This document shows, one piece after another, positions 1 through 8,204 of a stretch of 64,000 nt of DNA. The DNA comes from Pedobacter nyackensis (GTDB taxonomy: Bacteria > Bacteroidota > Bacteroidia > Sphingobacteriales > Sphingobacteriaceae), in the NCBI RefSeq assembly GCF_900176505.1, contig NZ_FWYB01000009.1:62001-126000 (forward strand), in the 5' to 3' direction. Each line of letters starts with the position of its first letter. Position 1 is the first letter of the stretch. The position numbers were made by a program, and so were the translations under genes. The notes beneath the pieces were generated by a model. The model worked only from the letters and a program-made list of their open reading frames with translations, had not been told where the DNA came from and did not search any database.

Positions 1-1143
1 TATCTTAATGTATCCGGCGGCGTAATTACATACCCAGGCTTCCAGATTTTTTTCATTCTCATGAATAGCTATTCCAACGGGCTTGCCAGCGCAGTTGAGG
101 GAATAGAGTTTCTGGAAACTCCGGTTGTTAATTTTAAAAATATCAACCTTATTTCCGGCATAACATGCGATGAAAAGAAACTTTTGATTCCCGGATAGCG
201 CAATTGTTCTGGGTTGAGCGTGGGTTTGTGCCTTAAACAATATCTTATCAGTTTTGGTCTCTATACAGGCTACCTCTGAAACCTCATTAAAGGAAACAAA
301 CAAATGCCCTAAGGTATCCATCGTTAAGTGTCGCGGATTTTGGGGCACTGTAATGTTGTTTTCAACCTTCCAGGTTTTATTATTGATCCTGATGATTGTA
401 TTTCCACCCATTATTCCGACATAGGTATTGTTGTTTTTATCGTCCACTGCAATTCCCCGCGGTGTGGCAGAGGTGGGGATTGTTGCTATTTTTGTTCCGT
501 ATGGGGGAACCGAATCATTGATCATTAAAATGCTGATTGTTTTTGAACTCCAGTTACTAACAAGCAAATACTTATCGTTTGCCGTTTTTGCAATTACCTT
601 GGGGATCTTTCCGGTTTGAATAACAGGAAATTGGACTGTAGTTTTTATACCGCTCTCCAGATCGTTAATATAGGTTATTTTGTTTAATCTTGATTTTACT
701 GTAGATCTTTTCAAAATACTTGAATCGAGTATAATAGGAGTGATTCCCCCGGCGTTATGCAGGGATACCCATAAAATTTTACCGGCGTGGGTAAAGCAGG
801 CTTCTACAGGTTTTTCTTCAAATGAAGGTATAATGCGGTTAGATTTGTAATCCAGCCCTGGTGATTTTGTTGGTTTAAAGCTAATCCTTCGTAGGAGTTT
901 TTTAGTGGTTTGGCTAAATTCATCTATATGCATTCCCTCGAGGTTAAGGGCATACAATTTAGTGCCGTCTGAATTGAAGAAAATGGATTTTATTCCTACA
1001 ACGCTACGAAGAGCTTGAGTGTGCACCAGTTGCAATCCTGAATACTGGTTTGATTTTCCAATAACAGCCATGTTATCCACTATGCCGGTCAGACTGATCC
1101 AGATCATACATAGGATACCAGTTAGTTTTTTTTGATTTTTCAA
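1..1143 (-). CDS. YncE/YVTN-like beta-propeller protein, partial (C-terminus beyond left edge)
   Basis: Reading the reverse strand from 1143 to 1 gives 381 codons without a stop, so the gene runs off the left edge. The product reads as a secreted beta-propeller: blades such as ATPRGIAVDDKNNNTYVG and QPRTIALSGNQKFLFIACYA have the 40-45 residue YVTN/NHL pattern of lactonase-like propellers. The most upstream start is TTG at 1143-1141. It gives a plausible signal peptide beginning with a short basic stretch (KNQKK) followed by a hydrophobic segment. An in-frame ATG lies at 1107-1105, so the start is uncertain. The gene is divergent from the BON-domain gene, with 168 bp between them. Such propellers often act as surface or periplasmic binding modules. 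I cannot assign a substrate, and the missing C-terminus could carry another domain. Confidence 0.75.
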   Translation of the reverse strand, partial: MKNQKKLTGILCMIWISLTGIVDNMAVIGKSNQYSGLQLVHTQALRSVVGIKSIFFNSDGTKLYALNLEGMHIDEFSQTTKKLLRRISFKPTKSPGLDYKSNRIIPSFEEKPVEACFTHAGKILWVSLHNAGGITPIILDSSILKRSTVKSRLNKITYINDLESGIKTTVQFPVIQTGKIPKVIAKTANDKYLLVSNWSSKTISILMINDSVPPYGTKIATIPTSATPRGIAVDDKNNNTYVGIMGGNTIIRINNKTWKVENNITVPQNPRHLTMDTLGHLFVSFNEVSEVACIETKTDKILFKAQTHAQPRTIALSGNQKFLFIACYAGNKVDIFKINNRSFQKLYSLNCAGKPVGIAIHENEKNLEAWVCNYAAGYIKI

Positions 1144-1311
1144 AATGACCCAGCCTGGGATATACAGGTGCTGAAGATAACAGCTTGGATGCTAGTTGGT
1201 TTTCCTTTTTTTTGCAGAATGACCTAAGTCATCGAAATTACTAATTGTAGTCATTTTAAAAGAAATATATAGCGGGTAAATTTGACTTGTTAACCGCTAA
1301 AATTTTGAAAT

Positions 1312-2001
1312 ATGAGAAGCGATTTGGAAATTCAAAAGGATGTAATGGATGAATTGGGCTGGGAGCCTTCATTAACTCCTTCAGAAATTGGTGTTGCGGT
1401 AAAGGGAGGGGTGGTAACGCTGTCGGGGCAGGTAGATTCTTATTTTAAGAAAACGATAGCCGAGAAAGCAGCGAAAAGGGTAAAAGGCGTTAAAGCTATT
1501 GCTGAAGAAATCCAGATTGGAGCTTCTCCTTCATATCATAGGTCTGATACGGATATTGCTACTGCTGTACTAAATGCACTAAAATGGCATACAGCTGTTG
1601 AGGAAGAAAGAATAAAGGTAAGGGTTGAAGAAGGAATTGTTCGACTGGAAGGGGAAGTAGAATGGGAGTATCAACGTAAAAATGCAAAAGCAGCAATTGA
1701 AAATCTAAATGGAGTAATAGCTGTAATTAATTTAATAGCTGTAAAACCAAAATTGGTTACCACTAATATTAAAACTTCTGAAATTAAACAAAAAATAATC
1801 GCTGCCTTTCAGCGGAATGCTATGCTTGATGCAAAAAGAATATTGGTTAAAGTAGAGGAGAATAAAGTAACGTTGACTGGTACAGTGAGGTCTCTTGCTG
1901 AGAAGGATGATGCTGAAAATGCAGCATGGGCTGCCCCTGGTGTATTAGATGTTGACAGTAAACTACAGGTAGAGAATCCTGAATTTATTTTCTACGAGTG
2001 A
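1312..2001 (+). CDS. Triple BON-domain (OsmY-like) protein
   Basis: The 229-residue product consists of three BON domains in a row, at roughly residues 3-70, 79-146 and 155-221. Each shows the alpha-beta-beta-alpha-beta layout and a V-x-L-x-G-x-V strand (VVTLSGQV, IVRLEGEV, KVTLTGTV). BON domains bind phospholipid surfaces and are found in OsmY and related envelope-stress proteins. No signal peptide is visible, unlike periplasmic OsmY, so the location is unclear; cytoplasmic triple-BON proteins are common in Bacteroidota. It sits 43 bp upstream of the erythromycin-esterase-family gene on the same strand, so the two may be co-transcribed. A stress or membrane-associated role is inference. Confidence 0.88.
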   Translation: MRSDLEIQKDVMDELGWEPSLTPSEIGVAVKGGVVTLSGQVDSYFKKTIAEKAAKRVKGVKAIAEEIQIGASPSYHRSDTDIATAVLNALKWHTAVEEERIKVRVEEGIVRLEGEVEWEYQRKNAKAAIENLNGVIAVINLIAVKPKLVTTNIKTSEIKQKIIAAFQRNAMLDAKRILVKVEENKVTLTGTVRSLAEKDDAENAAWAAPGVLDVDSKLQVENPEFIFYE

Positions 2002-2044
2002 TGTCTGTTTGCTATGGGTAAAACTTATTTTTAAGTAAAAAAAA

Positions 2045-3358
2045 ATGAAAGACTATTTGAATAAACAGTTTCTCTCAGGTGATCTTAACAAGGAGGAAAG
2101 CTATGTTTTAAAAGACAGGAAAAGTCTTGATCCGCTAATTGAAAGAATTGGAGATACGCATTGTGTACTTCTCGGTGAAGCGTCCCATGGTACCCATGAA
2201 TATTATACCTGGAGATCGGCCATCTCCAAAAGGCTGATTGAAGAGAAAGGTTTTGATTTCATAGCAGTTGAAGGAGATTGGCCGGATTGCTACCGATTAA
2301 ACAGATATATTAAAGGCTACGATTTTAAGGATAAAAAGCCCGAGGAGGTACTGAAGAATTTTAGAAGGTGGCCAACCTGGATGTGGGCAAACTGGGAAAT
2401 TGCAGCATTAACTACCTGGCTGAAAGATTATAATTCCGGTTTGCTTAGAGATAGGAGAATAGGTTTCTATGGATTAGACGTTTATAGTTTCTGGGAATCT
2501 ATGGATGCCATTGATAACTATTTAAAGGGGACTGCACACAGTGCTGCTTCAATAGTAAAAAATGCGGTTAAATGTTTTGAGCCTTATGGCAGGGATGAGT
2601 ACAAGTATGCCAAAGCCTATCATGGTCTGGAAGGCGCTTGTCGCAAAGAACTCGTTAACTTGCTTGTCGAAATTCGTAAAAATGCAGTTCATTATGATCA
2701 TGATCCCGAAGCAGGGTTGAATGCTGAACAAAATGCGCACGTATTAGTGAATGCAGAAGAGTATTATCGGCACATGACCGGGACGCATGATTATACCTGG
2801 AACCTCAGAGACACGCATATGATGGAAACGCTACATAGGTTGTTTAAGTTTTATGGGCCAGAGGCAAAAGGAATTGTTTGGGAGCATAATACTCATATTG
2901 GAGATGCAAGATACACTGATATGCATGCCAGAGGATTGATTAATATTGGCCAGCTAATTAGGGAAGAAATGGGAGCCGATAATGTGGTACTAGTCGGATT
3001 TGGTTCTTATCAGGGTAACGTTATGGCTGGGGAGGAATGGAGTGCACCGATGCAGGTTATGGACGTACCTCCTGCTAAAAAGGGCAGTGTGGAAGAAATA
3101 TTGCATACGGAGTCTGCAGAGAACAAATTAATGATTTTTGACAAAACTAAAAAACAACGGTTTGATGTAATCTTGCCGCATAGGGCTATCGGCGTAGTTT
3201 ATCATTCGAAACATGAAAATTATGGCAATTATGTGTCCTCTGTTTTAAGTTCAAGATATGATGCATTTATTTATATAGACGAAACTACAGCACTTCATCC
3301 TTTACATTTTAAACCTGATGGTCACCAGGTTCCTGAGAGTTATCCCTTCGCTTTTTAG
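2045..3358 (+). CDS. Erythromycin esterase family protein
   Basis: The 437-residue protein has the family's hallmark blocks: LGEASHGTHEYY at about 43-54, NLRDTHM near 253-259 and HNTHIGDARY at 281-290, which carry the catalytic histidine and glutamate positions of the EreA/EreB fold. Length matches the family. There is no signal peptide, so it should be cytoplasmic. Many chromosomal members in soil bacteria have no known macrolide activity, so resistance should not be assumed. It follows the BON-domain gene and ends 4 bp before the convergent AI-2E-type permease gene, with no obvious hairpin in that gap. The family is certain; the substrate is unknown. Confidence 0.85.
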   Translation: MKDYLNKQFLSGDLNKEESYVLKDRKSLDPLIERIGDTHCVLLGEASHGTHEYYTWRSAISKRLIEEKGFDFIAVEGDWPDCYRLNRYIKGYDFKDKKPEEVLKNFRRWPTWMWANWEIAALTTWLKDYNSGLLRDRRIGFYGLDVYSFWESMDAIDNYLKGTAHSAASIVKNAVKCFEPYGRDEYKYAKAYHGLEGACRKELVNLLVEIRKNAVHYDHDPEAGLNAEQNAHVLVNAEEYYRHMTGTHDYTWNLRDTHMMETLHRLFKFYGPEAKGIVWEHNTHIGDARYTDMHARGLINIGQLIREEMGADNVVLVGFGSYQGNVMAGEEWSAPMQVMDVPPAKKGSVEEILHTESAENKLMIFDKTKKQRFDVILPHRAIGVVYHSKHENYGNYVSSVLSSRYDAFIYIDETTALHPLHFKPDGHQVPESYPFAF

Positions 3359-3362
3359 GTTC

Positions 3363-4403
3363 CTATTCTCTCCGGTTCAACAATACATATAATGGTTCCC
3401 ACTCAGGGATGTTTTGTGCCACGATTTTTAAAATGGCGATTATCGGAACAAACAATATCATGCCCGATATACCCCAGATCATTCCTCCTACAATAACAGC
3501 AACTAATGTAGCCCATGTGCTCAGTTCCAATTGTTTGCCAACGACTTTTGGGAAAATAACATTAGCTTCCAGATATTGAACAAAAGAGAAGACCACAATT
3601 ACCCCTAAAGGATACCATATGCTGTCTTTAGTTACGAATGCAACACAAATGGGCAATAATGAGCTTAAAAAGATCCCTATATAGGGAATAATGGTCATAA
3701 TGGCCGTGAGCATTCCAAAAAGTATGGCATGCTTTATCCCCAATATTCCAAGACCTATACTATTTAAAATTCCAACAATGATATATACGAAGATCATCCC
3801 CTTAATAAAGTTGGCATAGGTGAAAATGACCTCTTGAAGTACTGATCTGAGTTTTTCCTCATTTTCGGAGCCCAATGCGAGGATAAAAACCTTAACGAAT
3901 ACTGATCGGTGATAAAGAAATAAAACGGTATATACCGGTACCAGGAAAAGCATAAATAAGGTATTTGCAGTCGCAGAAAAAATACTGTTAACAATGTCGG
4001 TTATTCTAGTGCCACTGTTTGATAGCAGCGAATGGAGCCATTCATCCTGCATTTTAGTGGCTAAGTTCCAGTTTTGTTGTAACCATTCCTGCATTTCTGT
4101 CAGCGCTATTTTAAGCTTTTTGCTGATTTCAGGAATTTCCTCTCTAAATAGTTGTATTTGCCAGCCTAATATGTAAATAAGTGCAAAAAAAAGGATCATG
4201 ACAACACCCAGACAAGCAGTTATCGCCAGGTATTTCGGGATGCGATTCATTTCCATCCATCGGCAAAATGGATACAAGACAAAAGCAATCAATAAACCAA
4301 ATAGCATGGGGATAAACAACAAAGCGCCAAAATACAATAGGAGCGCACTTATAGATATGAGCAGTAACCACTTTAATAACGAATTCGTAGTTAATTCAGA
4401 CAT
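3363..4403 (-). CDS. AI-2E family transporter (PerM/TqsA-like permease)
   Basis: The 346-residue membrane protein has the AI-2E/UPF0118 layout: two N-terminal hydrophobic segments (about 11-42), a third near 60-83, a long amphipathic region (about 88-140), then several membrane spans to the C-terminus. The conserved patch around PYIGIFLSSLLPICVA lies in the expected place. Characterised relatives include the autoinducer-2 exporter TqsA and Na+/H+ antiporters, so the substrate cannot be named. The gene is convergent with the erythromycin-esterase-family gene and divergent from the DUF1080 gene. The 217-bp upstream gap (4404-4620) holds both promoters; no operator stands out. Confidence 0.85.
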   Translation of the reverse strand: MSELTTNSLLKWLLLISISALLLYFGALLFIPMLFGLLIAFVLYPFCRWMEMNRIPKYLAITACLGVVMILFFALIYILGWQIQLFREEIPEISKKLKIALTEMQEWLQQNWNLATKMQDEWLHSLLSNSGTRITDIVNSIFSATANTLFMLFLVPVYTVLFLYHRSVFVKVFILALGSENEEKLRSVLQEVIFTYANFIKGMIFVYIIVGILNSIGLGILGIKHAILFGMLTAIMTIIPYIGIFLSSLLPICVAFVTKDSIWYPLGVIVVFSFVQYLEANVIFPKVVGKQLELSTWATLVAVIVGGMIWGISGMILFVPIIAILKIVAQNIPEWEPLYVLLNRRE

Positions 4404-4620
4404 GAGCTCATTTTTTAAAGCTGCACAGGTATTGGTAGCTTAAGTTAAAATTAGGTATTCGGCTTAATTTTAGAAATGATCTTCGTCACTGGAATAGTTG
4501 ATCTTTTGACGGTTTGTGCGAAAAGTAAATTAATCTTATCTTGTCGTCAATGTCGAAGGCCTATATTTCATTGTCCCAAGGCAATAAACCACAAATGATA
4601 TTCTAAAACTAATTATTCTT

Positions 4621-5595
4621 ATGCGTAAAAGATTTCTTGTGTTTGGTTTGAGCTGTTTGTTAATGACGAGTTCTGCTGAATTTGTATTGGCCTCATCTGC
4701 CAATCAATTTGTTAATACCCAGGTTACCGTGGCTCCTAAGGATTTGATTGGCCGCTGGGACATTACCGTTGATGAAAATGGTAAATCTGCGCCATCATGG
4801 TTGGAAGTAAAACTTTCGGGTACCCGCACTTTAGTAGGTTATTTTGTTGCTGCTTCGGGGAGTGCACGTCCGGTATCAGAAGTAAAGTTTGATAATGGTA
4901 AGTTTAGGTTTGAAATCCCACCACAATGGGAGGGAGGAAACCAGAATTTTGTTATTGAAGGAGAACTGGTAGGTTCCGGGATCCAGGGAACAATGGTAAC
5001 GAGTGAAGGTAAAAAGTACAACTGGAAAGGTGTAAAAGCACCTTATTTGAAAAGAACTGCTGCACCAGTATGGGGAAAAGCAATCAACTTGTTTAATGGA
5101 AAAGATTTGACAGGCTGGAAAGCGATGGGTGAAAACCAATGGGTTGTGAAAAATGGTGTTTTAACCAGTCCTAAAGCAGGTTCTAATTTAATAACCGATC
5201 AGAAATTCAATGATTTTAAATTGCATGTTGAATTTAAATACCAGAAAGGTGGAAACAGTGGGGTATATTTAAGAGGTCGTTACGAAACACAAATAGAAGA
5301 TAGTAATAAAGATGCGCACCCCAATAATGTGTTGTTTGGTGGAGTGTATGGCTTTTTAACAGCTAGTGAAATGGCAACATTAGGACCTGATCAGTGGCAA
5401 ACCTTTGATATTACTTTGGTTGGTCGTATGGTAACTGTGGTAGCTAATGGTAAAACAATAATCAGTAACCAGGAGATACCAGGAATTACTGGTGGAGCAT
5501 TAGATAGCAACGAAGGTGAACCCGGACCAATTTACCTTCAGGGAGATCATCAACCGATCGAGTTCAGGAAAATAATTATTACTCCTGCGAAGTAA
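4621..5595 (+). CDS. Secreted DUF1080 (3-keto-disaccharide hydrolase-like) protein
   Basis: The 324-residue protein begins with a signal peptide (basic start, hydrophobic core, cleavage near ASSAN at about 24-28). Residues about 37-140 form an N-terminal beta-rich domain starting LIGRWDITVDENGK. Residues about 150-324 are a DUF1080 domain (PF06439), a concanavalin-like jelly roll, with the typical FNGKDLTGWK opening, GGNSGVYLRGRYETQI and a QWQTFDI strand. DUF1080 proteins are often annotated as 3-keto-disaccharide hydrolases and usually sit beside sugar oxidoreductases, none of which is seen here. It is a single-gene unit closed by a strong terminator at 5617-5647. Periplasmic or surface sugar binding or hydrolysis is inference. 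Confidence 0.85.
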   Translation: MRKRFLVFGLSCLLMTSSAEFVLASSANQFVNTQVTVAPKDLIGRWDITVDENGKSAPSWLEVKLSGTRTLVGYFVAASGSARPVSEVKFDNGKFRFEIPPQWEGGNQNFVIEGELVGSGIQGTMVTSEGKKYNWKGVKAPYLKRTAAPVWGKAINLFNGKDLTGWKAMGENQWVVKNGVLTSPKAGSNLITDQKFNDFKLHVEFKYQKGGNSGVYLRGRYETQIEDSNKDAHPNNVLFGGVYGFLTASEMATLGPDQWQTFDITLVGRMVTVVANGKTIISNQEIPGITGGALDSNEGEPGPIYLQGDHQPIEFRKIIITPAK

Positions 5596-5616
5596 AAAAA
5601 GCATTTTTTTTGTATA

Positions 5617-5647
5617 AAGCCTCCAAAGTAAAATTTGGAGGCTTTTT
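5617..5647 (+). terminator. Rho-independent terminator after the DUF1080 gene
   Basis: A stem AAGCCTCCAAA / TTTGGAGGCTT (5617-5627 with 5634-5644) closes a 6-nt loop and is followed by a T run. It lies 22 bp after the DUF1080 stop codon. Confidence 0.9.
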
Positions 5648-6011
5648 CTTTTTCCACAAACATTTGGCACATAAAAGGGTTTTATAGAAACAAGAGTCGC
5701 ATTATGTGGACGCAGCATCTAAATAACCTCTTATGAATAAGTCCGTCTGTATTCTGTCTGTCCACCAGTCGCCTGCGCAGTTGATAAATTATAAGAGCAA
5801 AGATTCTCTTAATGGAAAACCTAGAATAAGCTCTTTTCTGATTGGTCGTTTAAAACTCAATGGTATTTACGACATCAGTGGAATTCTCCACGACAAAGCC
5901 AACTTCGTTTTGCCAGTACCACTCAAAAGACTGCTGATCTTCAGCAATATTTTTTACGTTATTAAAAGATTTTAAATCATCACCATTCAAATATCTAAAA
6001 CGAATTATACT
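5648..6011. other. Intergenic region upstream of aspA
   Basis: About 360 bp without a convincing gene. Two short open frames, 5733-5975 on the plus strand and 5850-6035 on the minus strand, have no recognisable domain and no good start context. The minus-strand one overlaps the aspA start. The region should contain the aspA promoter; I could not pick a clear Bacteroidota -33/-7 pair or a riboswitch-like fold. Confidence 0.5.
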
Positions 6012-7421
6012 ATGGCAACATTTCGAATTGAACACGATTTTTTAGGGGAGAAAGAAATTAGTAACGATTGTTATTATGGGGTGCAGACCATGCGTGCGAA
6101 AGAGAATTTCGATATTACCGGTATTCCCATTGGCAGTGAACCTCATTTTATAAAAGCTTTTGGCCATGTTAAGAAGGCTGCTGCATTGGCAAACAGAGAT
6201 TTGGGGATATTGGATGCTAAAAAGGCTGAAGCCATTGCTTATGCTTGTGATAGGCTGATTGCCGGTGAATTTGCAGATCAGTTTATCAGTGATTTGATAC
6301 AAGGCGGTGCGGGTACTTCAACCAATATGAATGCCAATGAGGTAATTGCTAATCTGGGCCTGGAATACATGGGTTACAAAAAGGGAGAATATATCCATTT
6401 ACATCCAAATAATGATGTCAACCTTTCCCAAAGTACAAATGATGCCTATCCGACAGCATTCAGACTTGCTACCTATATGAAAATAGAAACCTTTGCAAAG
6501 GCCCTGGAGCAGCTGCAAAAAGCATTTTATGACAAAGGGGTAGAATTTTCGAATGTTTTAAAAATGGGTAGAACCCAGCTCCAGGATGCAGTGCCGATGA
6601 CATTGGGGCAGGAGTTTAACGCTTTTGCAACTACTTTAGGAGAGGATATCATGCGTATCAGGGAAGCTGAATTACTCATCACAGAAGTGAATATGGGAGC
6701 AACAGCCATAGGTACTGGAGTAAATGCTCCGGAGGGTTATGCTGCATTGTGCGTAAAATACCTTGCTGAGATTAGTAATGTTCCCGTGATACTTGCTGCC
6801 GACCTGATTGAAGCTACTTACGATACGGGTGCTTTTGTACAATTGAGCGGAACACTAAAGCGAAGCGCTATAAAATTAAGTAAGATTTGTAATGATTTGA
6901 GATTATTGAGCAGTGGGCCTCGTTGTGGCTTGAACGAAATTAATCTTCCCGCAATGCAACCGGGTTCGTCTATTATGCCGGGAAAAGTAAATCCGGTTAT
7001 GCCTGAACTGATGAACCAGACTTGCTTTTATGTGATCGGAGCAGACCTTACCGTAACTATGGCCGCTGAAGCAGGACAGTTGCAACTTAATGTAATGGAG
7101 CCTGTAATTGGTATGGCATTGTTTACTTCATTACAATATTTAACAAAAGCCTGCCATGCATTGAGGGAAAAATGTATTGTAGGTATTACTGCTAATGTGG
7201 AACACAGTAAAAACCTGGTGATGCAAAGTATAGGGATTGTAACCCAGTTGAATCCAATCTTAGGTTATGAGGAATGTTCTTCAATTGCTAAGGAAGCGCT
7301 TAAAACAGGGAAATCGATTTATGAGATCGTTGTAAAAGAAAAACAACTGATTACTCAGGCCAAATGGGACGAGATTTATTCTATCGAAAACCTGATCCAT
7401 CCCAGATTTATTGCCCATTAA
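6012..7421 (+). CDS. aspA: Aspartate ammonia-lyase
   Basis: The 469-residue protein belongs to the aspartase/fumarase superfamily and most likely deaminates L-aspartate to fumarate and ammonia in the cytoplasm. The N-terminus FRIEHDFLGEKEI and YYGVQTMRAKENF is typical of aspartases, as are GGAGTSTNMNANEVIAN, LSQSTNDAYPTAFR and TQLQDAVPMTLGQEF. The superfamily signature GSSIMPGKVN is at about 318-327, where the second serine is the catalytic base. Length equals that of characterised AspA enzymes, and the T-N-M-N signature also fits. Class II fumarase is the alternative, but the N-terminal YYGVQTxRAxENF form and overall similarity favour aspartase. It is 43 bp upstream of a lipoprotein gene, with no obvious functional link. 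Confidence 0.92.
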   Translation: MATFRIEHDFLGEKEISNDCYYGVQTMRAKENFDITGIPIGSEPHFIKAFGHVKKAAALANRDLGILDAKKAEAIAYACDRLIAGEFADQFISDLIQGGAGTSTNMNANEVIANLGLEYMGYKKGEYIHLHPNNDVNLSQSTNDAYPTAFRLATYMKIETFAKALEQLQKAFYDKGVEFSNVLKMGRTQLQDAVPMTLGQEFNAFATTLGEDIMRIREAELLITEVNMGATAIGTGVNAPEGYAALCVKYLAEISNVPVILAADLIEATYDTGAFVQLSGTLKRSAIKLSKICNDLRLLSSGPRCGLNEINLPAMQPGSSIMPGKVNPVMPELMNQTCFYVIGADLTVTMAAEAGQLQLNVMEPVIGMALFTSLQYLTKACHALREKCIVGITANVEHSKNLVMQSIGIVTQLNPILGYEECSSIAKEALKTGKSIYEIVVKEKQLITQAKWDEIYSIENLIHPRFIAH

Positions 7422-7464
7422 TTTTGTATTAAATCGTAAGCTATAACTATTAAACATCTCTATT

Positions 7465-8112
7465 ATGAAAAAATTAAAATTATTAGCCATTCTGCTGGTC
7501 TGTGGAATGGCATGGTCTTGTAGCCCGATTACCCGAGTTACCGGATCTTGGGTTGATTCTGCAGTTCGTGGTAAATCGTTGACTGGGCAAACCATTTTTA
7601 TTGCCTCGCTAACCAAAAATATGAAGGTCAGGACGGAACTGGAAAAGGGATTTTCTGATTTGGCAGGTCAGAGAAATATTAAGACGGTAAAGGGTACAGA
7701 TTATTTCAACCCAGAGTTTTATAAGAAATTGCCTACAGAGAGTCAATTGTCGGCCCAAATTAAAAATTCAGGTGCAAACTATGTGCTAACGATATCTCTC
7801 ATCAATAAAAATAGCGATACCAGGTATGTTCCCGGTACCAACAGTTATGCTCCATATCCTCATTACAGATGGTATGGGGGATTCTATAGCTATTACAATT
7901 ATTGGTATCCAATGTTTTATGAGCCAGGGTATTATGTAACTGATAAAACTTATTTTATGGAAACGAATTTGTATGATTTACAAGGTAATAAGCTGATTTG
8001 GTCGGCGCAGTCTGAAACTGTTAATCCAGGTTCGATAGATAACTTCGTGAGAACCTATCCGAAAGTATTGGTTGATCAATTGATTAAGGATGGGTTATTC
8101 CCCGCACAGTAA
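7465..8112 (+). CDS. DUF4136-like lipoprotein
   Basis: The 215-residue product has a lipoprotein signal (KKLKLLAILLVCGMAWSC, lipid cysteine at about 19) followed by a DUF4136-like body that starts with RVTGSWVDSAVRGK. A tyrosine-rich stretch at about 127-160 (PYPHYRWYGGFYSYYNYWY) precedes the final beta-rich part. These proteins are anchored at an outer or inner membrane face and have no assigned role. It is followed by a terminator shared with the convergent heparinase gene. I am sure of the lipoprotein nature and only moderately sure of the DUF4136 relation. Confidence 0.75.
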   Translation: MKKLKLLAILLVCGMAWSCSPITRVTGSWVDSAVRGKSLTGQTIFIASLTKNMKVRTELEKGFSDLAGQRNIKTVKGTDYFNPEFYKKLPTESQLSAQIKNSGANYVLTISLINKNSDTRYVPGTNSYAPYPHYRWYGGFYSYYNYWYPMFYEPGYYVTDKTYFMETNLYDLQGNKLIWSAQSETVNPGSIDNFVRTYPKVLVDQLIKDGLFPAQ

Positions 8113-8153
8113 ATTTACTGATATTATTAGCTAACACAATTCATATAAACTGA

Positions 8154-8180
8154 AAAAGCCGGACATTGTCCGGCTTTTCT
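8154..8180. terminator. Bidirectional terminator between the lipoprotein and heparinase genes
   Basis: A perfect 11-bp stem AAAAGCCGGAC / GTCCGGCTTTT (8154-8164, 8168-8178) with a 3-nt loop. The A run on one side and T run on the other suit termination of both convergent genes. Confidence 0.92.
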
Positions 8181-8204
8181 ATGCTATTCCAGTTTGGATA
8201 TAGA

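Noticed and set aside
328..619. Two overlapping plus-strand ORFs of 60-66 codons
   Set aside because: They lie opposite the long minus-strand propeller frame, with no domain or signal; they are shadow frames.
2045..3358. Macrolide resistance gene
   Set aside because: The erythromycin-esterase family is broad and this copy sits with stress genes; nothing in the sequence shows macrolide activity.
4621..5595. DUF1080 gene as part of a sugar-oxidation (3-keto sugar) operon
   Set aside because: No oxidoreductase or isomerase gene is adjacent, and it is a single gene closed by a terminator.
5850..6035. 61-codon minus-strand ORF overlapping the aspA start
   Set aside because: No recognisable motif or homologue known to me, and it would overlap the start of a clear gene; treated as chance.
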